From Limnohabitans parvus II-B4 (GTDB lineage Bacteria > Pseudomonadota > Gammaproteobacteria > Burkholderiales > Burkholderiaceae_C), in assembly GCF_003063455.1 (NCBI RefSeq), contig NZ_NESN01000002.1:310001-374000 (forward strand): 64,000 bases of DNA, written 5' to 3'. Below the pieces are notes generated by a model that saw nothing but the letters and a program-made list of their open reading frames with translations, had not been told where the DNA came from and did no database searches. The position numbers and the translations under genes are program-made. This document shows, piece after piece, positions 47,164-57,450 of this stretch; the stretch's first letter is position 1; each line of letters opens with the position of its first letter.

Positions 47164-47192
47164 ATTATAGCCCGACTCGCCATTTCTGGCAA
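47164..47192 (-). promoter_or_regulatory. sigma-70 promoter between rpsJ and rplC
   Basis: On the minus strand TTGCCA, 17-base spacer, perfect TATAAT, about 100 bases upstream of the rplC start. It is near consensus and has the same -35 as the rpsL promoter. Confidence 0.8.
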
Positions 47193-47244
47193 ATCAGGCC
47201 TCATTTCAAGTTTTTGGACGGCCTTTCAGCCGCCCCGAACCGCA

Positions 47245-47559
47245 TTACTGCAGCTTGATTTCGACGTCCACACCAGCGGGCAGATCGAGTTTCATCAGGG
47301 CGTCGACAGTTTTGTCTGTAGGGTCCACGATGTCCATCAAACGCTGGTGCGTGCGGATTTCCAACTGGTCACGGCTGGTCTTGTTGACGTGCGGCGAACG
47401 CAGGATGTCAAAACGCTTCATGCGTGTTGGCAAAGGCACTGGGCCCTTGACAATCGCGCCAGTGCGCTTGGCAGTGTCAACGATCTCGGCAGCGGACTGG
47501 TCGATCAGTTTGTAGTCAAACGCTTTCAGGCGAATGCGGATTTTTTGCTTGGATGACAT
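47245..47559 (-). CDS. rpsJ: 30S ribosomal protein S10
   Basis: 104 aa from the ATG at 47559 with AAGGAATTGAC upstream. [30 protein letters not shown] and [32 protein letters not shown] are hallmarks; it also serves as NusE in antitermination. It is 75 bases after tuf and separated from rplC by 182 bases containing a promoter. Confidence 0.98.
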   Translation of the reverse strand: MSSKQKIRIRLKAFDYKLIDQSAAEIVDTAKRTGAIVKGPVPLPTRMKRFDILRSPHVNKTSRDQLEIRTHQRLMDIVDPTDKTVDALMKLDLPAGVDVEIKLQ

Positions 47560-47593
47560 GTCAATTCCTTGTGGTGAGTGTTTGCTTGCTGCA

Positions 47594-47616
47594 GCGCAAA
47601 GGCAGAGCCTTTGCGC
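47594..47616 (-). promoter_or_regulatory. hairpin between tuf and rpsJ
   Basis: Perfect 10-base stem GCGCAAAGGC / GCCTTTGCGC with a three-base loop, 19 bases after the tuf stop. No T-tract follows on the minus strand, so it is not a standard terminator; an mRNA processing or stabilising element is likely. Confidence 0.6.
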
Positions 47617-47634
47617 CACTGATCCACAAAAGAA

Positions 47635-48825
47635 TTAAGCGATGATCTTAGCAACCACGCCAGCGCCAACCGTGCGGCCACCTTCGCGGATAGCAAAGCG
47701 CAAGCCTTCTTCCATCGCGATGGGGTTGATCAACTTCACAGTGATCGACACGTTGTCACCAGGCATCACCATCTCTTTGCCTTCTGGCAATTCGATCGCG
47801 CCAGTCACGTCAGTCGTACGGAAGTAGAACTGAGGACGGTAGTTGTTGAAGAAAGGCGTGTGACGGCCACCTTCGTCTTTGGACAAGACATAGATCTCGC
47901 CCGTGAAGTGGGTGTGCGGCTTGATCGAGCCCGGCTTGCACAGCACTTGGCCGCGCTCGACGTCTTCGCGCTTGGTGCCGCGCAACAAGATACCGACGTT
48001 GTCGCCAGCTTGACCTTGGTCCAGCAGCTTGCGGAACATCTCAACGCCTGTGCAAGTGGTCTTGACAGTGTCTTTGATACCCACGATTTCGATTTCTTCG
48101 CCGACTTTGACGATACCGCGCTCGATACGGCCAGTCACCACAGTGCCGCGGCCAGAGATGGAGAACACGTCTTCCACAGGCATCAGGAAAGCACCGTCCA
48201 CTGCGCGGTCAGGCGTAGGGATGTAAGTGTCCAGAGCTTCAGCCAACTTGAAAATGGCTTGCTCGCCCAAAGGACCCTTGTCGCCTTCCAAAGCCAACTT
48301 GGCGGAACCCTGGATGATGGGGGTGTCGTCGCCTGGGAAGTCATACTTGGACAACAATTCGCGCACTTCCATCTCGACCAGCTCCAACAACTCAGCGTCG
48401 TCGACCATGTCGCACTTGTTCAGGAACACGATGATGTAAGGCACGCCCACTTGGCGAGCCAACAAGATGTGCTCGCGGGTCTGAGGCATAGGGCCGTCAG
48501 CAGCGGAGCAAACCAAAATAGCGCCGTCCATCTGGGCAGCACCGGTGATCATGTTCTTCACATAGTCAGCGTGGCCGGGGCAGTCCACGTGAGCGTAGTG
48601 ACGGTTTTCTGTTTCGTACTCAACGTGAGCGGTGTTGATCGTGATACCACGAGCCTTCTCTTCGGGGGCCGCGTCGATCTGGTCGTACGCTTTGGCAGCA
48701 CCGCCGAACTTGGCAGCCAACACAGTGGTGATGGCAGCAGTCAGTGTGGTTTTGCCGTGGTCAACGTGACCGATGGTGCCCACGTTCACGTGGGGTTTGG
48801 TCCGTTCGAATTTTTCCTTAGCCAT
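47635..48825 (-). CDS. tuf: elongation factor Tu
   Basis: 396 aa GTPase delivering aminoacyl-tRNA to the ribosome. G motifs [22 protein letters not shown] and the C-terminal beta barrels ([29 protein letters not shown]) are all present. Betaproteobacteria commonly have a second copy elsewhere. It is flanked by hairpins on both sides. Confidence 0.98.
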   Translation of the reverse strand: MAKEKFERTKPHVNVGTIGHVDHGKTTLTAAITTVLAAKFGGAAKAYDQIDAAPEEKARGITINTAHVEYETENRHYAHVDCPGHADYVKNMITGAAQMDGAILVCSAADGPMPQTREHILLARQVGVPYIIVFLNKCDMVDDAELLELVEMEVRELLSKYDFPGDDTPIIQGSAKLALEGDKGPLGEQAIFKLAEALDTYIPTPDRAVDGAFLMPVEDVFSISGRGTVVTGRIERGIVKVGEEIEIVGIKDTVKTTCTGVEMFRKLLDQGQAGDNVGILLRGTKREDVERGQVLCKPGSIKPHTHFTGEIYVLSKDEGGRHTPFFNNYRPQFYFRTTDVTGAIELPEGKEMVMPGDNVSITVKLINPIAMEEGLRFAIREGGRTVGAGVVAKIIA

Positions 48826-48984
48826 TTTTCAATCCTTAAAAAGAGCAATGCCCGTGTGTTGGTTTTATGTTTGCATCAGGTTGCTTGATCACTCCGCACG
48901 GGCACAGAGTGGCACTTGATCGCAGACAGTTTCTGAACTTTCAGATCTGACTATGGCTTGCTTTTCGCTTGCTTTTAGTCAGAG

Positions 48985-49022
48985 GTGCCGGAGCAAATTC
49001 GCAAGCGAATTGGGTCCGGCAC
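48985..49022 (-). promoter_or_regulatory. large hairpin between fusA and tuf
   Basis: GTGCCGGA pairs with TCCGGCAC and, inside, AATTCGC pairs with GCGAATT; a GCA/GGG internal loop and a two-base apex complete a 38-base stem-loop. It begins nine bases after the fusA stop. No T-tract follows. The remaining 150 bases up to tuf show no convincing promoter. Confidence 0.65.
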
Positions 49023-49030
49023 ACAGTCTT

Positions 49031-51133
49031 TTATTTTGCGCGTGAAGCCACAATGGCTTCGGCCACGTTACGTGGAGCTTCAGCGTAGTGCTTGAATTCC
49101 ATCGTGTACGTTGCACGGCCTTGCGACATGGAGCGCAGTGTGGTCGAGTAACCGAACATTTCGGACAATGGCACTTCGGCCTTGATGGCCTTGCCGCCAC
49201 CGACCATGTCGTCCATGCCCTGAACCATGCCACGGCGTGAGGACAAGTCGCCCATCACGTTACCGGCGTAGTCTTCAGGTGTCTCGACTTCCACAGCCAT
49301 CATCGGCTCCAGAATCACGGGCTGGGCTTTGCGGCAACCTTCTTTGAAACCAAAGATGGCGGCCATTTTGAAGGCCATTTCGTTCGAGTCCACGTCGTGG
49401 TACGAGCCGAAGTGCAGCGTGACTTTGACGTCCACAACGGGGTAGCCGGCCAAAACGCCTTGACCCAAAGCTTCGATCACGCCTTTTTCCACAGCAGGGA
49501 TGTATTCGCGAGGAACCACACCGCCCTTGATGGCGTCAACGAATTCAAAGCCCTTGCCTGGCTCCTGAGGCTCAACCTTCAGAACCACGTGGCCGTACTG
49601 ACCCTTACCACCGGACTGACGCACGAACTTGCCTTCGGCTTCGTCCACGGTCTTGCGGATGGTTTCGCGGTAAGCCACTTGAGGCTTGCCCACGTTGGCT
49701 TCCACACCGAATTCACGCTTCATGCGGTCCACGATGATTTCCAGGTGCAATTCGCCCTGACCACCAATGATGGTTTGACCCGACTCTTCGTCGGTTTGCA
49801 CGCGGAAAGATGGATCTTCAGCAGCCAGGCGGGACAAAGCAATGCCCATTTTTTCCTGGTCAGCCTTGGTCTTAGGCTCAACAGCTTGGCGGATCACGGA
49901 GTCAGGGAACACCATGCGCTCGAGTGTGATCACGGCGTTTGGATCGCACAAGGTTTCGCCGGTGGTGACGTCTTTCAAGCCCACGCAAGCAGCGATGTCG
50001 CCCGCACGGATTTCGTCGACTTCTTCACGGTTGTTGGCGTGCATTTGCACGATACGACCGATACGCTCTTTCTTGCCGCGCACCGCGTTGTAAACGGTGT
50101 CGCCCTTCTTCAGAACGCCGGAGTACACGCGAACGAAAGTCAACTGACCCACAAACGGATCGGTCATCAACTTGAATGCCAAAGCAGAGAACTTCTCTTC
50201 GTCGTCGGCTTTACGTGTGATTTCCTGCTCTTCTTCGTCGTAACCCTTGATCGCTTTCACGTCCAATGGCGAAGGCATCAATTCGAGAACCGCATCCAGC
50301 ATGCGCTGCACGCCTTTATTCTTGAACGCTGTACCGCACAACATGGGCTGGATTTCGCTGTTAATGGTGCGAACACGCAGACCGTGTGTGATTTCTTCTT
50401 CGGTCAAGTCACCTTCTTCGAGGTACTTGTTCATCAGCTCTTCAGAGGCTTCAGCAGCAGCTTCCACCATCTTCTCGCGCCACTCTTTAGCGGTCTCGAG
50501 CAATTCGGCCGGGATTTCTTCGAAAGTGAACTTCATGCCCTGGGAAGCTTCGTCCCAGATGATGGCTTTCATCTTGCGCAGATCAACCACACCGGTGAAG
50601 TTTTCTTCAGCGCCGATTGGGATCACGATTGGCACGGGGTTGGCCTTCAGGCGCAACTTCATCTGCTCGACAACTTTGAAGAAGTTGGCACCGGTACGGT
50701 CCATCTTGTTCACAAAGGCCAAACGTGGCACTTTGTACTTGTTGGCCTGACGCCACACGGTTTCAGACTGGGGCTGCACGCCACCCACAGCACAGTAAAC
50801 CATGCAAGCACCGTCCAGAACACGCATGGAACGCTCAACTTCAATGGTGAAGTCCACGTGGCCGGGGGTGTCGATGATGTTGATGCGGTGGTCTTCGAAA
50901 GAGCCGTCCATGCCTTTCCAGAAGCAGGTGGTCGCAGCAGAGGTGATCGTGATGCCACGCTCTTGCTCTTGCTCCATCCAGTCCATGGTGGCAGCGCCGT
51001 CGTGCACTTCACCAATCTTGTGGTTCACGCCGGTATAAAAAAGAATACGCTCAGTCGTTGTGGTTTTGCCGGCGTCAATGTGAGCCGAAATACCAATGTT
51101 GCGATAGCGCTCGATAGGGGTAGTGCGAGCCAT
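49031..51133 (-). CDS. fusA: elongation factor G
   Basis: 700 aa translocase. GTPase motifs [37 protein letters not shown] and VNKMDRTGA; domain IV contains [15 protein letters not shown]. The C-terminal domain ends in [14 protein letters not shown]. Between rpsG and tuf in the standard str order. Confidence 0.98.
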   Translation of the reverse strand: MARTTPIERYRNIGISAHIDAGKTTTTERILFYTGVNHKIGEVHDGAATMDWMEQEQERGITITSAATTCFWKGMDGSFEDHRINIIDTPGHVDFTIEVERSMRVLDGACMVYCAVGGVQPQSETVWRQANKYKVPRLAFVNKMDRTGANFFKVVEQMKLRLKANPVPIVIPIGAEENFTGVVDLRKMKAIIWDEASQGMKFTFEEIPAELLETAKEWREKMVEAAAEASEELMNKYLEEGDLTEEEITHGLRVRTINSEIQPMLCGTAFKNKGVQRMLDAVLELMPSPLDVKAIKGYDEEEQEITRKADDEEKFSALAFKLMTDPFVGQLTFVRVYSGVLKKGDTVYNAVRGKKERIGRIVQMHANNREEVDEIRAGDIAACVGLKDVTTGETLCDPNAVITLERMVFPDSVIRQAVEPKTKADQEKMGIALSRLAAEDPSFRVQTDEESGQTIIGGQGELHLEIIVDRMKREFGVEANVGKPQVAYRETIRKTVDEAEGKFVRQSGGKGQYGHVVLKVEPQEPGKGFEFVDAIKGGVVPREYIPAVEKGVIEALGQGVLAGYPVVDVKVTLHFGSYHDVDSNEMAFKMAAIFGFKEGCRKAQPVILEPMMAVEVETPEDYAGNVMGDLSSRRGMVQGMDDMVGGGKAIKAEVPLSEMFGYSTTLRSMSQGRATYTMEFKHYAEAPRNVAEAIVASRAK

Positions 51134-51159
51134 TTATTTCTCCAATGATTAAGTACCAA

Positions 51160-51190
51160 AGCCCGCCACCCCTTTTGGGGCCAGCGGGCT
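51160..51190 (-). promoter_or_regulatory. hairpin between rpsG and fusA
   Basis: AGCCCGC (51160-51166) pairs with GCGGGCT (51184-51190), with an inner CCCC/GGGG stem and TTTT loop. No T-tract is present on the minus strand. Confidence 0.55.
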
Positions 51191-51232
51191 GGCTTCTGAA
51201 AGTGTCGGGCTTCTTGATGAAACCCGTGTGCA

Positions 51233-51703
51233 TCAGAAGCGGAAGTGCGAGAACGCCTTGTTGGCTTCGGCCATGCGGTGAACTTCGTCACGCTTTTTCA
51301 TGGCGCCGCCACGGCCTTCATTGGCCTCGAGCAACTCGTTGGCCAAGCGCAGGGCCATGGACTTTTCACCGCGCTTGCGAGCGGCTTCTTTGATCCAGCG
51401 CATCGACAGGGCCAAGCGACGAACAGGGCGCACTTCAACAGGCACCTGGTAGTTCGCACCACCCACGCGGCGGGATTTCACTTCCACCATGGGCTTGACG
51501 TTGTTGATGGCGATGGAGAAGAGTTCCACAGGGTCTTTGCCTGTTTTCTTTTCCATGTTGTCGAGGGCACCGTAAATGATGCGCTCTGCAACCGCTTTTT
51601 TGCCGCCTTCCATGATCACGTTCATGAACTTGGACAATTCGACATTACCGAACTTGGGATCCGGCAGGATTTCACGTTTAGGGACTTCGCGACGACGTGG
51701 CAT
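51233..51703 (-). CDS. rpsG: 30S ribosomal protein S7
   Basis: 156 aa. [20 protein letters not shown] and the helical region [37 protein letters not shown] are diagnostic. It organises the 3' domain of 16S rRNA and autoregulates the str operon in E. coli. About 165 bases separate it from rpsL; no gene or strong signal is seen there beyond short dyads. Confidence 0.98.
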   Translation of the reverse strand: MPRRREVPKREILPDPKFGNVELSKFMNVIMEGGKKAVAERIIYGALDNMEKKTGKDPVELFSIAINNVKPMVEVKSRRVGGANYQVPVEVRPVRRLALSMRWIKEAARKRGEKSMALRLANELLEANEGRGGAMKKRDEVHRMAEANKAFSHFRF

Positions 51704-51867
51704 ATTTCACCTCATATTGCTTCAGTTGGCATCTTTTCAGACACCGCGAGCGTTATTCAAAACACTCACTTACTCGACCCACCTGGACAATTCCGGGCTT
51801 CGGGTCACTTCGCTGAATCACCGCGCCACGCGGGAAACAGCACCGAAAAATTTCAACCCGAAAGGGC

Positions 51868-52245
51868 TTACTTGGCCTTTGGCTTCTTCGCACCGTACTT
51901 GGAGCGAGACTGCTTGCGGTCTTTCACGCCTTGCAAGTCCAGCGAACCACGGACGATGTGGTAACGCACACCTGGCAAATCCTTGACACGACCACCGCGC
52001 ACCAGAACAACAGAGTGCTCCTGCAGGTTGTGGCCTTCACCGCCGATGTAGGAGATGACCTCAAAACCGTTGGTCAAGCGCACTTTGGCAACTTTACGCA
52101 GAGCGGAGTTAGGCTTTTTTGGCGTTGTGGTGTACACACGGGTGCAGACACCACGACGCTGTGGAGAGTTTTGCATCGCAGGGCTTTTGGACTTGATCGT
52201 TTCGACCTCGCGCCCCTGACGCACCAATTGATTGATGGTTGGCAT
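51868..52245 (-). CDS. rpsL: 30S ribosomal protein S12
   Basis: 125 aa from the ATG at 52245 ([12 protein letters not shown]). Streptomycin-relevant loops [15 protein letters not shown] and [12 protein letters not shown] carry the wild-type lysines (Lys43-type PKKPNS, Lys88-type VKDLPGV region). It starts the str operon, 72 bases from the promoter. Length is 125 residues rather than the 124 of E. coli. Confidence 0.98.
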
Positions 52246-52316
52246 TGTTTGTAACGTCCCTAAACGTTTAAAAAGACAAAAGAAACTTCTCCGCCCCAAA
52301 AGCGGAAAAGCCTGCC

Positions 52317-52345
52317 AGTATAACCGCCTGGCGGGCTGGTGGCAA
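52317..52345 (-). promoter_or_regulatory. sigma-70 promoter of the str operon
   Basis: On the minus strand TTGCCA, 17-base spacer, TATACT, about 72 bases upstream of rpsL. A perfect DnaA-box sequence, TTATCCACA on the plus strand (52347-52355), lies one base upstream of the -35. Confidence 0.8.
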
Positions 52346-52381
52346 GTTATCCACAAATGAGCAGCAATGACGCCCTGGGCG

Positions 52382-53539
52382 TCACTTGATCCACAGACGC
52401 ACAGCGTCCCACGCCCGGCCCAGCACGCCCGCCTGTTCCACGGGCTCCAGCACCACCAAGGGCACATCCAGCAAAGCCTGCTCGCCACGCATCACCTTCA
52501 AAGTGCCCACAACCTGGCCTTTGGTGAAAGGCGCGACCAGTGGGTCCGGGCGAGCCACCTGGGTCTTGATCTGAGCGGCAGCACCGGCAGGCACGGCCAC
52601 CACCAGCGGCTGGAAAGCGCCCAGCTTCAAAACAGGGGTTTTGCCTTTCCAGACTGAAGGGCTCACCACGGGCACCCCGGCGTCGAAGAGCTTGACCGCG
52701 TCAAAGGCGGTGTAACCCCAGTTCAGCAGCTTCTGGCTTTCGTTGGAACGGGCATTTTCGCTGTCAGCCCCCAAAACAATGGACAAAAGGCGACGGGCAC
52801 CGACATTGGGGAAATCGCGTTTGGCCGTGGCCACCAGACAATATCCGGCTGCTTTGGTGTGCCCCGCTTTCAGGCCATCGACCGAAGGATCGCGAAACAA
52901 CAACAAATTGCGGTTGCTGTCATTGGCGGCAGGGGTTCCCGCATAACGGTACTTTTTGATCGCGTAATAAGAAACGTAGTCCGGAAAATCACGCATCAAC
53001 CGGCTGGCCAAGGTGGCCAGATCTCGGGCGGTGGTGGTATGCCCCGCCTCGGCCAAGCCCTCGGGATTGCGGTAATCGGTGTTCTTCATGCCCAAAACCT
53101 TGGCCTGATCGTTCATCAACTGCACAAAGCGCTCGACACTACCGCCCACCCCTTCAGCCAGTGCCACAGTGGCGTCGTTGCCCGACTGGACAATCATGCC
53201 TTTGATCAGGTCCTCGACGGGCACCCGCATTTTGGTATCGATGAACATGCGAGAACCGGGCATCTTCCACGCCCGCTCGGAAACCGGCAAGGTTTGCTTG
53301 AGGTCGATCTTGCGGGATTTCAGGGCATCAAACACCAAATAGGCCGTCATCAGCTTGGTCAGCGAAGCCGGCTCAACCGCCATGTCGGGGTCTTTGGCCG
53401 CCAAGATCTGGTTGGCTGTCACATCGATCAGCAAATACGCCCTGGCCGCCACTTCGGGGGGCTGCGGCATTTGGGCCTGAGCACTCAAGGTGAAAGCGGC
53501 CAGCAAAGTCGCCGCCAGATTTTTGAGAAATCGGATCAT
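52382..53539 (-). CDS. dacA: D-alanyl-D-alanine carboxypeptidase (PBP5/6-type)
   Basis: 385 aa periplasmic penicillin-binding protein with a signal peptide (about residues 5-22) that trims pentapeptide stems. The active-site motifs are SLTK (Ser59, Lys62 in [11 protein letters not shown]), SGN ([17 protein letters not shown]) and KAG in [15 protein letters not shown], where the usual KTG has Ala for Thr. The C-terminal amphipathic helix WDAVRLWIK is the membrane anchor of the family. A small TGACGCC/GGCGTCA dyad overlaps the stop. Confidence 0.93.
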
Positions 53540-53591
53540 AAATCTCTGTCTTTTCGTCGTGGCGCACCCCGCTTAGGCGGTGCATCCGGCA

Positions 53592-54218
53592 TCAGGCGCG
53601 AAGGTGACGCGCCACCAAGCTTCGCAGAAGGGGCAATTGCCCATGAAAGAAATGCTCAACCCCAGGAATCACCGTGACAGGCAAGGATTGGGGCCGAGCC
53701 CAATCCATCACACTGGACAGCGGCACCGTGTCGTCTTGCTCGCCGTGCAACACCAAGGTCTTCTCGTGCAATTCAGGGGCGACCGGGGCGACCACAAAAC
53801 GCGAAGCTGCTGTACCCACCAGCACCAGCTTTTCAAGACTGCGCACCGGGGCCAAAGTCTGTGCCACGTGGCTGGTGACAAACGCACCAAACGAAAACCC
53901 GGCCAAGGCCAAGGGGCCTTGCGGGGCAACTTGCTCAACAACAGCCAGCATGTCCTCAGCTTCGCCTCGGCCTTCGTCGTAAGTGCCTGCGCTGGCACCT
54001 ACCCCGCGAAAATTGAAGCGCACAGCCTGCCACCCGCACTGCACAAATGCCCTGGCCAAGGTCTGCACCACCTTGTTTTGCAGGGTGCCGCCAAACAGTG
54101 GGTGCGGGTGCGCGACGATGGCAGTCCCCCGTGCGGTACCGTCCGCCGGGACGTCGAGCAAAGCCTCAATGATCCCTGCCGATCCGGTCAATGTCAGGAT
54201 TTGGGTGGCGGCATTCAT
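53592..54218 (-). CDS. alpha/beta hydrolase, dienelactone-hydrolase-like
   Basis: 208 aa. AHPHPLFGGTLQNKVVQTLARAF, RFNFRGVGASAGTYDEG, the nucleophile elbow LAGFSFGAFVTSH, the acid in LHGEQDDTVPL and a C-terminal His in GVEHFFHG. Members of this group (YsxA/UPF0227-like) are thioesterase or esterase proteins of uncertain substrate. Its start overlaps the ferredoxin-like gene stop by one base. Confidence 0.88.
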   Translation of the reverse strand: MNAATQILTLTGSAGIIEALLDVPADGTARGTAIVAHPHPLFGGTLQNKVVQTLARAFVQCGWQAVRFNFRGVGASAGTYDEGRGEAEDMLAVVEQVAPQGPLALAGFSFGAFVTSHVAQTLAPVRSLEKLVLVGTAASRFVVAPVAPELHEKTLVLHGEQDDTVPLSSVMDWARPQSLPVTVIPGVEHFFHGQLPLLRSLVARHLRA

Positions 54219-54562
54219 CAGCGCCCCAGATGCGCTGGCGTGACCAGCCGTTCAACAACCTGACCATTCTTCAAATGCGACTCGACGATTTCGTCAATAT
54301 CGGACTGGTCCACATAGGTGTACCAAACGCCCTCGGGGTACACCACAGCCACAGGCCCCCCTGAACAACGGTCCAGGCAACCGGCTTTGTTGACGCGCAC
54401 CTGACCCGGCCCAGCCAGCCCCAAGTCTTTGATGCGGTTTTTGCAATGGTCAAAGGCGGCTTGTGCGCCTTGTTGTGCACAACAGGCCTCGTTGTTTTTG
54501 CGCTCGTTCAGGCAAAAAAAGATGTGGCGTTTGAAGTAAGGGGCGGCGTTTTCTGAACTCAT
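54218..54562 (-). CDS. thioredoxin-fold (2Fe-2S) ferredoxin-like protein
   Basis: 114 aa. Cysteine pattern is HIFFCLNERKNNEACCAQQG followed by AGCLDRCSGGP; a first Cys, a second 10 to 11 residues later, then C-x3-C, which matches the (2Fe-2S) ferredoxins of the thioredoxin fold. The C-terminal VAVVYPEGVWYTYVDQSDIDEIVESHL completes the fold. Coupled to the hydrolase gene. An electron-transfer role is probable but the partner is not evident. Confidence 0.88.
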   Translation of the reverse strand: MSSENAAPYFKRHIFFCLNERKNNEACCAQQGAQAAFDHCKNRIKDLGLAGPGQVRVNKAGCLDRCSGGPVAVVYPEGVWYTYVDQSDIDEIVESHLKNGQVVERLVTPAHLGR

Positions 54563-54587
54563 GCCTTAATTCTAGGCGGATGCGCCA

Positions 54588-55703
54588 TCACTGATCGTTC
54601 GAACGGTCAGCAGAAGACAGCCGACTCACCAAATAGAGCAGCAAGGCATAGGGCCACAGCCAACCCAGCCACTGGATCAGGCCATGAAAGCGGATAAACC
54701 GACCTTGCTCCCAGGTTTGAAGCGTCAAGGCAAAGTAAGCATCTGCCGAAGCGTTGTTGAGCAAGCTGATCTGCCAAACCAAAGCGGCCAGCGCCAGCAC
54801 CCAACATACCCGCGCCGCACTGAACGACAGCGCGGCCATGATCACGATGGCCAGCGCCAAGCCCACCAAGACCTCGGTACTGATCCAATCCCAGGCATGG
54901 GCGGGTCCGTAAGTGAGCGCAGCGGACAAGGCACTGGCCATGAATCCGACCAACACCAAACACACGGCCGCCATGATGCGTTGTCGCCATTCACGCAGCA
55001 CTCCGAAGGCCAACAAACAGGGCAACAACAAGCCAATGGCGACACACAGGATTTCGCTGACAGGCAATAAAGGCTGCAACTCCACCTCACGCAATGGCAA
55101 CCATTCCAGCAACAGCGAGTCTTCCAGCACGTGGGCCAAAGCCACCTCCACCCGCTCCAACACCTGCCCCAGCCCAAAGGTCACGGGGACTGGGAACAAC
55201 AAAGCCAAGGGCCACACAGCCAGCAACGCCATTGCCCCACTGGCATCGGGCACAAACCAACGGTCACGAAAGCGGCTCCAACGGTCCAACACGCCCACCC
55301 ACTCCAATGCGCGGGCGGTCACAGCACCAGCAAAAGCCCCTGAAATGTTCAAGGCGGCGTCCACATTGGAAGGCACACGCACCGGCAAAAACATTTGCAA
55401 AGACTCCATCGTCAGCGACAGCGTGGCCGCCACCAAGGTGGTCAAGCCAATGACTGGTCCATGGGGTCGTGTTCTGTGCAGCGCCAAAGCCAGCAAAAAG
55501 CCAAAAGGCGCATAACCCACCACATTGGCAAGCACATCAAACCCTGTCCAGTAGCGGGGCAAGGGTGCCGTCAAAAAAGCCCAAGGGGCAATGCCTTGAA
55601 TGCGCCAGCTGTCAAAGGGGTACAGACTGGCGTAAACAATCAAGATGGCATAAATCCACACCAAGGGCCAAGCTGCCGTTTTGCGCAGGTGAGGGGTGCG
55701 CAT
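54588..55703 (-). CDS. VanZ-family membrane protein
   Basis: 371 aa, about 10 hydrophobic segments. The N-terminal half has the VanZ-like features WIYAILIVYASLYPFDSW, DVLANVVGYAPFGFLLALALHR, and SLTMESLQMFLPVRVPSNVDAALNISGAFAG. The C-terminal half adds more membrane helices, larger than the classic 160-aa VanZ. VanZ proteins affect glycopeptide susceptibility in Gram-positives, but the role in proteobacteria is unknown. 9 bases before hemJ on the same strand. Confidence 0.86.
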   Translation of the reverse strand: MRTPHLRKTAAWPLVWIYAILIVYASLYPFDSWRIQGIAPWAFLTAPLPRYWTGFDVLANVVGYAPFGFLLALALHRTRPHGPVIGLTTLVAATLSLTMESLQMFLPVRVPSNVDAALNISGAFAGAVTARALEWVGVLDRWSRFRDRWFVPDASGAMALLAVWPLALLFPVPVTFGLGQVLERVEVALAHVLEDSLLLEWLPLREVELQPLLPVSEILCVAIGLLLPCLLAFGVLREWRQRIMAAVCLVLVGFMASALSAALTYGPAHAWDWISTEVLVGLALAIVIMAALSFSAARVCWVLALAALVWQISLLNNASADAYFALTLQTWEQGRFIRFHGLIQWLGWLWPYALLLYLVSRLSSADRSNDQ

Positions 55704-55712
55704 GCCAAGGCC

Positions 55713-56141
55713 TTAAAAGGGTTTAACGACCACCAGGATCACGGCCGCCAACATCATGAGCACCGGTGCCTCGTTGAACCAGCGAAACCACACGTGGCTG
55801 CGTTGCATTTGCCCTTGGGTGAATTTTCGAAGAATGACGCCACAACCATGGTGGTAGCCCATCAAAGCCACCACGATGGCCAGCTTGGCATGCATCCAGC
55901 CCTGTCCAGGACCTTTGCCAATGCCGTAGTAAAGCCACAACCACAAACCCAAAGCCAAAGCGGGAATGGCCAAAATGGTCATGAAACGGTACAACTTGCG
56001 AGCCATCAGCAGCAGGCGCTCCCGCTCGGCCACCGACCCTGGCTCCACCATGGCCAGATTGACAAAAATGCGCGGCAAGTAAAACAAGCCGGCAAACCAG
56101 CTGGCGATGAAGACGATGTGAAGGGCTTTGATCCAGAGCAT
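55713..56141 (-). CDS. hemJ: protoporphyrinogen oxidase HemJ
   Basis: 142 aa four-helix membrane protein from the ATG at 56141 (MLWIKALHIVFIASWFAGLFYLPRIFVNLA). The conserved His8 and a Lys/Arg-rich loop (RERLLLMARKLYRFMT), WMHAKLAIVVALMGYHHGC and the final WFRWFNEAPVLMMLAAVILVVVKPF are HemJ hallmarks. It oxidises protoporphyrinogen IX in heme synthesis. hemB, for an earlier step, lies divergently 300 bases away. The leading ORF extension is not part of the family. Confidence 0.93.
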   Translation of the reverse strand: MLWIKALHIVFIASWFAGLFYLPRIFVNLAMVEPGSVAERERLLLMARKLYRFMTILAIPALALGLWLWLYYGIGKGPGQGWMHAKLAIVVALMGYHHGCGVILRKFTQGQMQRSHVWFRWFNEAPVLMMLAAVILVVVKPF

Positions 56142-56192
56142 GGTGCAAGTGTAGTCAGGATGGCTGGACCGGCACAAATGGGGTGCCAAGGC

Positions 56193-56221
56193 AAAAAAAA
56201 CCCCCGGCCAGGGGCCGAGGG
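56193..56221 (-). terminator. rho-independent terminator upstream of hemJ
   Basis: Read on the minus strand: CCCTCGGCC, CCT loop, GGCCGGGGG (nine pairs, one T-G), then eight Ts. It ends 52 bases before the hemJ start, so whatever it terminates is upstream of hemJ on the same strand. Confidence 0.88.
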
Positions 56222-56310
56222 TGGGAAGCCCTTCCGCGTTACCGCATCCAGGCCCCGCTCAGGGAGGAAAAGCGGGAGGCAGCAAGCTGCCCGGACTGAA
56301 TTTATCAAAT
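56193..56310 (-). ncRNA. candidate small RNA or hemJ leader attenuator
   Basis: A terminator-bounded region with no ORF of note. On the minus strand it folds into a row of hairpins: GGCAG/CTGCC, CCCGCT/AGCGGG, a short GCG/CGC stem with GTAA loop, and the terminator stem. Its 5' side is a strikingly AT-rich stretch (56290-56360) in a GC-rich genome. It lacks the GGAAGGAAGCAGCC signature of SRP RNA and the RNase P or tmRNA signatures. Either a free sRNA of about 115 nt or a regulatory leader upstream of hemJ fits. Confidence 0.5.
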
Positions 56311-56339
56311 AACAAAACCATTAACAAGTTCAATTTTAA

Positions 56340-57446
<1,107 letters not shown>

Positions 57447-57450
57447 TCGC

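Noticed and set aside
49397..51148. 583-codon open frame opposite fusA, and similar long frames opposite atpD (22724-24196), atpA (26026-27294), atpB-atpF (27236-28834), ampG (9581-11167) and tuf (47860-48888)
   Set aside because: They are shadows: highly conserved real genes occupy the other strand, the translated products lack any domain, and codon bias of GC-rich genes leaves antisense frames open.
56193..56310. SRP RNA, RNase P or tmRNA at this locus
   Set aside because: The conserved SRP apical loop, the RNase P core and the tmRNA ends are not present, so it is kept as an unassigned candidate.
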